Of a DNA stretch of 64,000 nucleotides, positions 53,070 through 62,291 are shown in pieces. A program made the translations under genes and the position numbers. The stretch spans positions 112,232 to 176,231 of the IMG/VR virus record IMGVR_UViG_3300042868_005761. One strand, written 5' to 3'. The notes under the pieces are model-generated. The model ran no database searches. It was not told the origin of the DNA and was given only the letters and a program-made list of their open reading frames with translations. The DNA is from a virus. Within the stretch, counting starts at the first letter, position 1, and each line of letters begins with the position of its first letter.

Positions 53070-55856
53070 TTAATAGGATAGTACTGGAGTTATCCCATGA
53101 ATTGCAGTTGAATTCGCATATCTACTCCTTGGTGCATTCATCATGTAACTCTCATTACCCATTGCTTTCATTGCATTGAATTTTGAGTTCTCCATAGAAT
53201 TAAGAGCCCGCTGTCTTGCCGTTGCTGCCATTGAGCCTGACATACCAGGTGTTGGGCCACGATTCCAAGACAAGCCACCCATTCTACCTGATCTTATATA
53301 GTTAGCACCTTCATTCCTGACATCAAAGATTTTGAATGCAGCATAGCCAGCTGCAGCTGTAATACCTGCACCAAGTAATCCAGTACCAGGATTCAAAAGA
53401 ATACCAGCAATAACTTTGTTTTGAACAAGACCACTTACAAGACCAGTCACAGTTTTAAAAGCACCACCAACCAAACCACCTCTCCTATAGCCTTCTTTGA
53501 AATCGCTCAAAGCTCCCTGGGCCATTAAAGCTGGTGCAATTAGAGTACTAAAACCGCCGGCTTTAACTAGTTGCTTATTCAACCACCCACCACCAACCGA
53601 ATCTAAAGCTTTAAAGCTATGGTATCTAACTCCTTGAAAAAGCTTACTAAGTCCGCTTGAATTCTGATATGAAGCATTGATATAACTTTTCCAACCTTGA
53701 TAGGCATCGTCCAGGTTGGTTGCTATTCTCCAATATGCTTCTTCTTTCCTAAATACAGGATGAACATATCCATCTTGCTTTAATGCTTTACCAAAAAGAG
53801 AATCAATAAAACTATCAGGTTTACCACTGGTATCAAAACTTCCTGTTCTTCTATTGAAACCAAAGTCGTTAATGACTGATCCAATGCCCGCAAAGAAACC
53901 CCTAGTAGTAAGGTCAAGTTCTTCTTGGACAAACGCACTATTATAGATACGAGATCCTCTGTTTCTATTTACTGTGCCTGCAGCCCCGGCTGCGGCACCT
54001 CCGCCTACTGCTCCTGCTGCACCAGCTGCCCCTCCAGCAGCAGGCCCTGCAGCACCCGCAGCTCCACCTCCTGTCACTCTTGGACTTGCCCCAGCTTTCC
54101 TTAACTTAGAGTAAGAATAAGCTCCAACTGCTCCAACAGTAACAACTCCCGCACCTACTGCTAAGGTACTACCTAATCCTCCATCAGTAGGACTAACTCC
54201 AGTAGACGCCGAAGCTACAGCAGGAACACCAATACCTAAGGCTAATGCTAATCCTCCAATTTTTGATATTTTGACTAATTTTCTAAGAGTATCATGGCCG
54301 CCACTAAACGTGCGTCTCAGTTCAGCTACACTATCTTTTACTTTATAAACCCCCGGATGACTGCTACTTAAACCCATTCTGACAAAATCATCTGCTTGGT
54401 CTACAAGCTTTCCTATAGGTTTTGAATTTTCAATTATATTTTCTTTTATTTGCTTGGGAGAAAGTCCAGAACTAATTGCATCATCAATAGTACCCCGAGT
54501 GTTTCTAACTTCAAGTTGATCAACTTCATCATACTTGTCTACTTGATAAGGATTCTGAGGATAAACAGGGAGTGTTTCATTTCCAGAAAGCTGATTTTTA
54601 TGCAGAAAAGAATCAAGATCTATTGCATCTTCGGAGCTCCCTGTTAATGTTCTTAATTTGCGCCTAAACTCATCAATCTCAGGAGTCCATTCTGCAGCTC
54701 TTAGTTTTTCAAGTGGAGTGCCATCTCCTGGCATCTCAGCTGCCCTACCTAGAAGATCTTCATTCTTTTTGAAAAGCTCTTCAATGCTATCTACAACCCC
54801 AGGTTGTCCTACAATTGTATGTTGAAATGGCGCAGTATGCTTGTTATTTCCTCCTAAAGTTACTGTTCTCTGAACTAAATTACCGGAATCAATTTGAGCA
54901 TTAATTGATTTCCTTATTGCAAGAGGACTTTTGTCTTTTGTATCTGTCTCAGCAAACCAACTTCTTTTGAGATCGTCCTCTCCTCCAAATCTTACATGAG
55001 CAGGTTTCTTACCTTGAGCTACTAGATCAAGGTGAGCGGGAGTCGAAAGTGCACGTCCTCCTTTTGCCATCCTAGCTATTCTTTCTTTTACTTCCGGGTT
55101 GTCAAGTGGAAGTATTGCTGTATCTTTCATTATTGATGGCTGGACTTTAACCGGACTATACTCATCAGTTCTAGCCTTATACCAAGCGCCCCAAGTTGGG
55201 AATTCCGATTCGCTATTCGAAACATCTAAAAAAGGATATTTCTTTTTTACATCCGCAGGATAACAACATTGCACAAAAGAACCCCGAAGTTTTTCAACTT
55301 CCTCTGGATGTAACTGTTGTTCTGGAGCTATACTACCGCCTGTGTATAAATCTCCACTTTTATCTCCATGCAAAACTTTACCTGGATATGTTTGCTTTCC
55401 GGTCTCCGTAACAGTGCTAGCATCAGCATTACCACTGCGAGCTCGCCAATGGCTAGGAGCGGTAACGTCCGCAAAACGTCCTTCAACATAACCGTGCTCT
55501 TTAAATTGTCTCTGGCCTATATCTGCAAGGCTCAAATATTCATCAGGCTGACGAACTGTATTAAGGCTATGAACTTCAAGATTTGTACTACTAAAACGTA
55601 ATTGCTCTTCTCTTGTACCTGCAAAATCTGCAGGAGCAAGGTCACTCATATCATTAAATAGCCGCAATTGTTGACCAAAATTATAGTCTTGTCTTTTGGT
55701 TAAAAAATCTTTAACGTCAGGAACATTCTCCCAAGCAGATCTAAGCGGACCAACACCTTGGCTAGTATCTACACCTTGACTTTTAAAGAAATCAAGAGCA
55801 TCATTACTGCCTACAAACTCATCAAAAGGAATAAGTTTTCCGTCTCTAAAAAACAT
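53070..55856 (-). CDS. Large late protein, tandem paralogue B, 928 aa
   Basis: The C-terminal ~300 residues (from ~627) are the same domain as in the 1081-aa neighbour, with high identity over long blocks. Residues ~535-580 are hydrophobic and residues ~594-624 are an Ala/Gly run, both probably membrane-active or flexible. The N-terminal ~500 residues are unique, charged and with few cysteines (C-C near residue 200); no enzyme family is recognised. It lies between the 820-aa and 1081-aa genes, sharing a short spacing and GAGG ribosome site. The pair looks like a gene duplication followed by N-terminal replacement. Confidence 0.6.
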   Translation of the reverse strand: MFFRDGKLIPFDEFVGSNDALDFFKSQGVDTSQGVGPLRSAWENVPDVKDFLTKRQDYNFGQQLRLFNDMSDLAPADFAGTREEQLRFSSTNLEVHSLNTVRQPDEYLSLADIGQRQFKEHGYVEGRFADVTAPSHWRARSGNADASTVTETGKQTYPGKVLHGDKSGDLYTGGSIAPEQQLHPEEVEKLRGSFVQCCYPADVKKKYPFLDVSNSESEFPTWGAWYKARTDEYSPVKVQPSIMKDTAILPLDNPEVKERIARMAKGGRALSTPAHLDLVAQGKKPAHVRFGGEDDLKRSWFAETDTKDKSPLAIRKSINAQIDSGNLVQRTVTLGGNNKHTAPFQHTIVGQPGVVDSIEELFKKNEDLLGRAAEMPGDGTPLEKLRAAEWTPEIDEFRRKLRTLTGSSEDAIDLDSFLHKNQLSGNETLPVYPQNPYQVDKYDEVDQLEVRNTRGTIDDAISSGLSPKQIKENIIENSKPIGKLVDQADDFVRMGLSSSHPGVYKVKDSVAELRRTFSGGHDTLRKLVKISKIGGLALALGIGVPAVASASTGVSPTDGGLGSTLAVGAGVVTVGAVGAYSYSKLRKAGASPRVTGGGAAGAAGPAAGGAAGAAGAVGGGAAAGAAGTVNRNRGSRIYNSAFVQEELDLTTRGFFAGIGSVINDFGFNRRTGSFDTSGKPDSFIDSLFGKALKQDGYVHPVFRKEEAYWRIATNLDDAYQGWKSYINASYQNSSGLSKLFQGVRYHSFKALDSVGGGWLNKQLVKAGGFSTLIAPALMAQGALSDFKEGYRRGGLVGGAFKTVTGLVSGLVQNKVIAGILLNPGTGLLGAGITAAAGYAAFKIFDVRNEGANYIRSGRMGGLSWNRGPTPGMSGSMAATARQRALNSMENSKFNAMKAMGNESYMMNAPRSRYANSTAIHGITPVLSY

Positions 55857-55860
55857 AACT

Positions 55861-58323
55861 TTATCCTCTTCTTAGTGCACTCAAGGCAAGTGTTAGATTA
55901 CCATCATCATTGTACTGGCCTGGTCTAGATCTACTTCTAGTAGGTTTAAGACTTGGATTCTGGAAGTATAACTCATCTGCATCATTAAGTCCCATCATTG
56001 AAGGATTTGTCATTCTAACTCTATTAGATTGATCTGCCTGCATCTGTGCTTCTGCACTGATGTTTTGTTTTGTAGCTCCACTTAATACGTTAATAGGATG
56101 GTCAGAAGGCGCTCCATATGCGGAGGCTTTTGTTGCTGCCCCTATAAATCCAGCTGCTGCCCCTGCGCCACCTAATCCAAACATCAATGCATTATCAGAC
56201 ATAAAACCTGTATTCATTGCAGGTCGAATAGGCACGCCAGCAGGAGCTGTTGCAGGTTTTCCAGGTTTTGCAGCAGGAGTAACAGTGTGGATGCCAGGTT
56301 TTGCAGGATCAAATTCATATGATCTATTTATTCGATCAAAAGCTCTGCCAGGAAGTTTACTTTCATTTCTGTATTGCTCCAAAACACTTGATTCATTTTG
56401 CTCAGCAGCAGTAAGGGTGCGACTTTTGCCAGCATCTTGTAGCTGCAATTGTCTTTGTGCAACAGTAGGACTCTCTGTGTTTCTTTCTTCATACGGCTTA
56501 AGGACATCATCCTTGTATGTACGAGCGGCATATCTGCCAAAGTAAATGGGAGCACCTGCCGCCATACCAACTGCGCCTGCCCCAATTCTACCAATGTCTT
56601 GCATTGCTGCTCCGCCTGCATCTAATGCTCCCGGATCAACCATTGCATTCTTATCAGTCTTTCCAAATATTTTTGCTAATTTACTAGTTTCTGGATTTTC
56701 AGCAATGGGCTTGTTCTTTTTTTGTTGCTCAAGTAACTTTTTCTTAGAATTCTGCGCTGCTTTTAATTGTTCTGTAGCTTCTGCCTCTTCGGCTACAGCT
56801 GCTGCATGTTGCTCGTAATCCTGACTAAATTCTTCACCTCCTTTCCCTGAAGGCCGTGGTCTTCTGTGACCAGGAATAGTATGGGTAGAAGGCGCTGCAG
56901 GTGCAGCGGCCGCTGCAGCAGGAGCTTGAGGTGGCTTTGAAGGAAATCCACCACCAAAAGCAGGTCCAAGTTTATCCAAGCGAGCTGTTTCTGCTTTTCT
57001 CTGGGTCTTTGTCATTGGAGTTGGCCACGCGGATGATGGACCAGCAGGCGTGTTTGACATAGGCAAAGGCGGAGAAGCGGGTGCTGCAGGCGGCGTTGCT
57101 TTTTTTGAAGATCTTCCTCTTTGCGGAGCAGCATATTTAATTTCAGGAGGTTTATTTTCAGGAATAGCTGGTGTGCCTGTAGTTTGTCGCTTCATTTCGT
57201 CTAGTTGTTGCCTTGCAGAATCTTGACTTATACCTTTGAAAGGATTAGTGCTATCAGCACCTTCAAAATTTTCTGGATTTGTAGGATCAATTCTAGACTC
57301 TAAATCTGCCATTTTCTGTTTACGAGCTGCTAACTCTGCAGGAGTTGCAACTTTTGCCCCACTCTTAAGTGCAGCCTTATGAGTAGCTAATTCTTCTTTA
57401 AGCTTTGTTTGGGTTGAATTTAATGTCTCACGTCTTTGATTTAAATGAGCTTGGTTATTATTCAGCTTTGAAGTAATTGTCCCAATTTCAGCTTGCTCTT
57501 TTGGATCAGTTAAAAGTTTTTGAATATCAGCATCATGTGCATTATTGTCTAGGCCTACGCCTTTTGCCAAACGAGCTCTTCTTCTCATTAGATTTCGAGC
57601 CTCAGTAGCTTGCTTTTCCATTTGCTCTGGAGTAAGCGTAGGTGCATTTGCAAGATGTGTGTCAATTTGGCCTATTTCACCAGTGACTTTCTTTAAATCA
57701 TCATCAATATCACGCAACCGTCGAGTTAAAATAGTAGGTGGACTAGCCGGAACAGCAGGAGTTGCTTGCCATTTTTTTACAACTTCCCCTTGTACTGCCT
57801 TTGCTTCTTGTGCTCTTTGGCTAGCGGCATGAATAACTCTATCAGCCTCTGGTAATTTTTTTCCTACCTTTTCAGCAGTTTCTGCTGCTATTTTTTGTCT
57901 TTGTACTGCTAAGGTTGGAGTGCTGCTTGCAACATCCATTACAGAATCACTATAAGCCTCAAAATCTTTAACATCTCCGCCTGCAACTGTCTGAAATCCT
58001 TGTCTGAGCGCTCCAAATAAAGTTTTTGGCCGATTTGGGTTAACCGCATCATATGCTTTTAGTCCCTCATCGCTCATCATCTTTCTGCCAATTCCTCTTA
58101 ACGCATAATCTCCACCTTGCAATGCGAGACCAGTTGCACCGCCAACTAAAGCGCCAGAAGCTGCTGCTCCTAGTCTTCCTGCTACAGGAGTTGCTCCAAG
58201 CTTCTCATCCTCTTCAGGATTGTAATTGTAAGCAGATCTAGCAGCATTAGCGACAGCACCAACTCCACCTAATCCTAGAGTTCCGCCTGCGTGCTTGAAA
58301 AAATTAACAATTGCATTTGCCAT
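55861..58323 (-). CDS. Ala/Pro-rich coiled-coil late protein, 820 aa
   Basis: No family is recognised. The N-terminus (residues 12-75) has Gly/Ala-rich hydrophobic segments, residues ~190-340 are a Gln/Lys/Glu coiled coil (R-D-I-D-D-D-L-K-K-V), residues ~400-520 are Pro/Ala-rich and probably disordered, and another Gly/Ala-rich hydrophobic segment lies near 715-735. The last residues, L-T-L-A-L-S-A-L-R-R-G, form a short amphipathic tail. The ATG overlaps the stop of the upstream gene by one base (TAATG). It is probably an internal or ejected virion protein like its neighbours. Confidence 0.55.
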   Translation of the reverse strand: MANAIVNFFKHAGGTLGLGGVGAVANAARSAYNYNPEEDEKLGATPVAGRLGAAASGALVGGATGLALQGGDYALRGIGRKMMSDEGLKAYDAVNPNRPKTLFGALRQGFQTVAGGDVKDFEAYSDSVMDVASSTPTLAVQRQKIAAETAEKVGKKLPEADRVIHAASQRAQEAKAVQGEVVKKWQATPAVPASPPTILTRRLRDIDDDLKKVTGEIGQIDTHLANAPTLTPEQMEKQATEARNLMRRRARLAKGVGLDNNAHDADIQKLLTDPKEQAEIGTITSKLNNNQAHLNQRRETLNSTQTKLKEELATHKAALKSGAKVATPAELAARKQKMADLESRIDPTNPENFEGADSTNPFKGISQDSARQQLDEMKRQTTGTPAIPENKPPEIKYAAPQRGRSSKKATPPAAPASPPLPMSNTPAGPSSAWPTPMTKTQRKAETARLDKLGPAFGGGFPSKPPQAPAAAAAAPAAPSTHTIPGHRRPRPSGKGGEEFSQDYEQHAAAVAEEAEATEQLKAAQNSKKKLLEQQKKNKPIAENPETSKLAKIFGKTDKNAMVDPGALDAGGAAMQDIGRIGAGAVGMAAGAPIYFGRYAARTYKDDVLKPYEERNTESPTVAQRQLQLQDAGKSRTLTAAEQNESSVLEQYRNESKLPGRAFDRINRSYEFDPAKPGIHTVTPAAKPGKPATAPAGVPIRPAMNTGFMSDNALMFGLGGAGAAAGFIGAATKASAYGAPSDHPINVLSGATKQNISAEAQMQADQSNRVRMTNPSMMGLNDADELYFQNPSLKPTRSRSRPGQYNDDGNLTLALSALRRG

Positions 58324-61300
58324 TATCTGCGCTCCTTGCGTCTGCCTCTATTACGTTCTAAGCCCCCAGCCATTGCCATAGTTTGCATGTCAGCCATAAC
58401 ATTTTTTCTACCACTAGAAAGTGAATTTGCAGAATGGAATATTTCATTATAATCATTATAAGACATATCCATCGGATAACTCATCTCTTCATTCCTTATT
58501 TGTGAAGCTTGTACTGCTTGCTGTTTTGAAGTCCCTGGACTTCTCTCAAACTTAAATTTGTAAGCATTTGATGGACTTAAAACGTTATAACCTTTTCTCT
58601 CTCTCCCGCTTACGCCCGCGTGAACACCAGCATAGAATGGGTCCGAGAATAATCCTTTATTAGAAGCTCTTGCAACTCTTTCAGCTGCATTAAATTGCTT
58701 TTGACTTACGAGATCTTCTTGTGCAGTATTTCTATATAGGACAGTCGCTAAACCTTGGTTGACCATTTCATAAGAATAGTTAATCCCAGAATCATCTGTG
58801 ACAATACCAACTGAGCGTCCAAAGGTGCTACCTTGGCCTACTGTTACAGTTGCTCCGCTTCTTGCAGAAAGAACGTTAGATAAATATTGTTTACCAGGTT
58901 GCGCAAAAGGCATTTCTCCTGGTCCGCCAAAGCCTTCATGTCCTGTTTCTGGCGCGTCTATACCAGACAGACGAACGCTTCCAAGGTTACGTTGGCCCAT
59001 TCCCATAAATCCTTTACTAATAATCTGAACAGTATCTGCGTCGCCAACTGCGTAATCAACTTTGCTAGAGTCAACGGCAGAAACAGCAAATCCTGCAGAA
59101 TTCATTTTGTCTATATTTGTATTAGTAGGCACCAGAACATTTTTCATTCCGCCGCTTGCTCTTCCGCCTTTTATGTCTTCGGGATTGTAAATCTTTCTTT
59201 CATCCCCAGACATCTTTAATATGTCTTTGGTTGTTGGCTTGTAACTAGGCATATCAACCATGTAATTAGTAGAAACACCAGCAGCAATAAGCCCAGCGCC
59301 ACCCATCATACGAATTCCTCTACCAGCATTTTTCATTATATATTCAGATATCTCAGGACTAGCACCTGACATTCTGCTCATAAGACCACTTTCTAATCCT
59401 CTAGGACTAAAAAGAACTGCTCCTACAGTATCAACTCCAAGTTTGAGTTTGTCTTTGGCAGAAGTTGCAAAGTTATAAATTTGCCCAGCTGTTTCATAGT
59501 TAGGTGTTTGTACTTTAGGAGTTGAATATTCTCCTGTTGCTACAAGTTCTTTCTTTCTTTCTGAGATAGCTTCATATAGGAAATCAGCAGAAGAAGTAAC
59601 TCTTTCTGTGATTGGAGTGGGGCGAAGTCTATCTTTTATACCTTGCACAACTGGAGCTAAAGCGCTGTCCATATCTCTTTTAAATCCATCAGCTCCTGAC
59701 ATTCTTAAAGCAAGAGATGCCCTAGAAACTTCATCTTCTGACATATTTGGAGTTACAGAAATTCCTTGTTCACTTAAAATTCTTACTTGATCTTGTGAAA
59801 ACAAAGTTCCTGCAGCGTGCCTTGCACTTAAACCAGTTTTTAAACTACTAAGTCTAGTTTCAAGATCTTTAGCATCTATTCCCTTTGCCTTAAGATTATC
59901 TCCTTCTGCATATCTTGTAATTAAAGTACGCTTTACTTTATCTCTTGCTGTTTTTTGCATATCTTCAAGAGCTAAAGCAGGACTTGTTGGCCCAGGGGTA
60001 TTTAAGAAATTACTAGCAATATGCTCAACAGAATGTCCCATTGACTGAAGCCTTTGGAATGTACCTCCTCCAAATCTTGCGTCTATCTCACTGCTAACAT
60101 CAGTAGACAATTCTTTTTGGTACTCTTCTCTAATAAAATTCTGTATATTCCAGTCAGACTGGGTTTTCAAGATACTAACTTCTGTTCCGGAACCAGTTAA
60201 CATAGTATGCTTTACTTTACCAACAGCCATTGGCATAGAGAATGCTTCATGCATTGCTGGGTTGACATTGATAGTCTGGACTGCACCTAATTCGTCAGTA
60301 TATGTATGACTAATCATTTTAGCAGGATCAGGCGCATATAGCCCACCCTTTACTCCAGTATAACTGTCAACTGTTTCACTTAAACGTAAAAGTTCCTTAT
60401 CAAGGTTGTACGATCTTGTTAACTCCGATTGTGTACCTCTAGTAACACCACGCAATTGGCTAGTTCTTACATTTCCTTGCCGACTACCAAGAGGGTCATC
60501 TCCAAGCCAAGAACTATCAATCTCTAAGTTTGTGTCTTTAATTTTGGCAAGCTCTAGCCATCCTAACTTTTTAGAGTCGCCCAATATTGACAATGAAGAA
60601 AACACAGACCTAACTTGATCAAGGGCAGATCCTGATTCTTTTGCTCTATATATATTAGAAATGTCACTAACAACTTCTCCAAGTTTTCCTTCCTGAAGAA
60701 GACGGCCCTGAACCATAACGTCAGATAAGGCTTGGTGAGCTTCATCAAAGCCAAGTATTATCTGAGATGCTAAGTTAATGTTAGTACCAGAAGCAACATC
60801 GCTACTTGTTTCAATCAATCCAGTCTGCATTAGTCCAGAAAAAACCATCTTTGTTAAGTCAAGTTGGTCTCTTGTGTTTAAGCCTGTTGATACATTCTTT
60901 ACATAAGCAGGTAAAAGAGAAATCAAATCTTCATTTTTACCCTGATCTTTTAAGATTCGAGCTTGTTCTGTAAAAAAGAAGTTATTAGCATCAAGAATAT
61001 TTCTTTTTCTCTCGCTTTTCCAGGTAGCAGCAAGCATACTTCTCATGTCTCTGAGTCCAGTAATCTTTCCGCCAAAAGCTTTTACAATATCTTTATCTTT
61101 ATTTAGATAATTACCATGATCTTCTAGTGAAGGTTCAAACGCGTCTTTGACTCCACTACCTTTCTGTGTTAAGAAATGCTCCCAAAGCTTACCTACTCGA
61201 AAAGACTCATATGGCAAGTTAGCAGCCATAAGAGTTCTACCTTGTTTGCTGCCTTCCTTGGCAAATAACATAGAGTATTTTGCGCCTTCTTTTTGGCTAT

Positions 61301-62282
61301 ATAATCTTTGTCCAGACTTTAGCTCTACGTAACCCTCTTCTTGTAATTGCTTTTGTAGTTCCTGGATCCTGGCCTCACTTATGATCTTGTCACCAGAAGG
61401 ACCTTCACCGTACTCTTCGTAGAACTCACTAAGCCAAGGAAACTTGCCACTAGCCCAAGTGCCAAATCTTTGCTTGAACTCAGCTTCACTTCTTGGAATA
61501 TAACTAAAGCTTCTAAATGTAGCTTTTCTACTGCCATCTGGCGCATCTTCAACGTCTCTAATAATTGCCTCAGGCATAAGATTCATTGAAAGAAATCCTT
61601 CTGCCATTTGCTCTTTTGGAGACATCTTTCCAATTGCTTCAGCGGCAGATAAATCTGCCGTTTGGTCACTAGCTCCAACTGTTCTTTTCAACTCATCAAG
61701 TTTTGCCATATCTCCCATAGCAATCTGAAGAATAGGTGCATCTTTGAAAAGACCACCAGTCTCAATGTCTATGATTAAGGCATTCTTAACTATATCATCT
61801 AGTTCAAAATTAAACCCCGCCATTGCCATAGCATCAAGTTTCAATTGCTTAATAGCTGTGCTTGTCAAACTTCCAATAATCTCAGATGGTTTTGCTTTAT
61901 CTTTACCAGTAGCAAAATTAGCCATTTGTTTGCCAACTTCTCTGTATGCTCTAACTGCGTCTTTCTTTACATGATCCGTGTAAGAGAAAAAGTTATCAGT
62001 ATTTTCTGTACCTATTAATGTCTCCATAGTAGTGACAATCTTTTTATTGGCACCAGTTATATCATTAATAAACTTTGTAGCACCTAAGGTTGCGCGGTAG
62101 GTTCCTTTTAGGATTGAAGTGGAAAGAGTAAAAGTTCCACGAACCGCAGCATCAACACCAGATATAAAGTTAGTATGGTCGTACTTACCTTTAAGCGCAG
62201 TAATAGCTTTAATGGGGTCAGCATCGGGATTAACAAAGTAATCTTTTAAGGTATATACCTTATCTCCTTTGCCATTCGCCAT
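58323..62282 (-). CDS. DnaQ-type exonuclease / SNase fusion protein, 1319 aa
   Basis: Residues ~168-525 contain a DEDDh (DnaQ-like) 3'-5' exonuclease pattern: I-I-D172-I-E174-T-G-G (motif I), A-A-N355-L-P-Y-E359 (motif II, Glu in place of Asp) and E-A-H516-Q-A-L-S-D521 (motif III), with a long insertion between. Residues ~1085-1225 match SNase: D-A-D-T, V-R1104-L-S-G-I-D1109-A-P-E1112 and F-G-R, so the catalytic Arg/Asp/Glu/Arg set is present. The N-terminal ~160 residues are helical with no hit. The protein may degrade host DNA or process the phage genome during entry. It lies second in the late cluster; activity is inference. Confidence 0.7.
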   Translation of the reverse strand: MANGKGDKVYTLKDYFVNPDADPIKAITALKGKYDHTNFISGVDAAVRGTFTLSTSILKGTYRATLGATKFINDITGANKKIVTTMETLIGTENTDNFFSYTDHVKKDAVRAYREVGKQMANFATGKDKAKPSEIIGSLTSTAIKQLKLDAMAMAGFNFELDDIVKNALIIDIETGGLFKDAPILQIAMGDMAKLDELKRTVGASDQTADLSAAEAIGKMSPKEQMAEGFLSMNLMPEAIIRDVEDAPDGSRKATFRSFSYIPRSEAEFKQRFGTWASGKFPWLSEFYEEYGEGPSGDKIISEARIQELQKQLQEEGYVELKSGQRLYSQKEGAKYSMLFAKEGSKQGRTLMAANLPYESFRVGKLWEHFLTQKGSGVKDAFEPSLEDHGNYLNKDKDIVKAFGGKITGLRDMRSMLAATWKSERKRNILDANNFFFTEQARILKDQGKNEDLISLLPAYVKNVSTGLNTRDQLDLTKMVFSGLMQTGLIETSSDVASGTNINLASQIILGFDEAHQALSDVMVQGRLLQEGKLGEVVSDISNIYRAKESGSALDQVRSVFSSLSILGDSKKLGWLELAKIKDTNLEIDSSWLGDDPLGSRQGNVRTSQLRGVTRGTQSELTRSYNLDKELLRLSETVDSYTGVKGGLYAPDPAKMISHTYTDELGAVQTINVNPAMHEAFSMPMAVGKVKHTMLTGSGTEVSILKTQSDWNIQNFIREEYQKELSTDVSSEIDARFGGGTFQRLQSMGHSVEHIASNFLNTPGPTSPALALEDMQKTARDKVKRTLITRYAEGDNLKAKGIDAKDLETRLSSLKTGLSARHAAGTLFSQDQVRILSEQGISVTPNMSEDEVSRASLALRMSGADGFKRDMDSALAPVVQGIKDRLRPTPITERVTSSADFLYEAISERKKELVATGEYSTPKVQTPNYETAGQIYNFATSAKDKLKLGVDTVGAVLFSPRGLESGLMSRMSGASPEISEYIMKNAGRGIRMMGGAGLIAAGVSTNYMVDMPSYKPTTKDILKMSGDERKIYNPEDIKGGRASGGMKNVLVPTNTNIDKMNSAGFAVSAVDSSKVDYAVGDADTVQIISKGFMGMGQRNLGSVRLSGIDAPETGHEGFGGPGEMPFAQPGKQYLSNVLSARSGATVTVGQGSTFGRSVGIVTDDSGINYSYEMVNQGLATVLYRNTAQEDLVSQKQFNAAERVARASNKGLFSDPFYAGVHAGVSGRERKGYNVLSPSNAYKFKFERSPGTSKQQAVQASQIRNEEMSYPMDMSYNDYNEIFHSANSLSSGRKNVMADMQTMAMAGGLERNRGRRKERR

Positions 62283-62291
62283 AATTTAACC

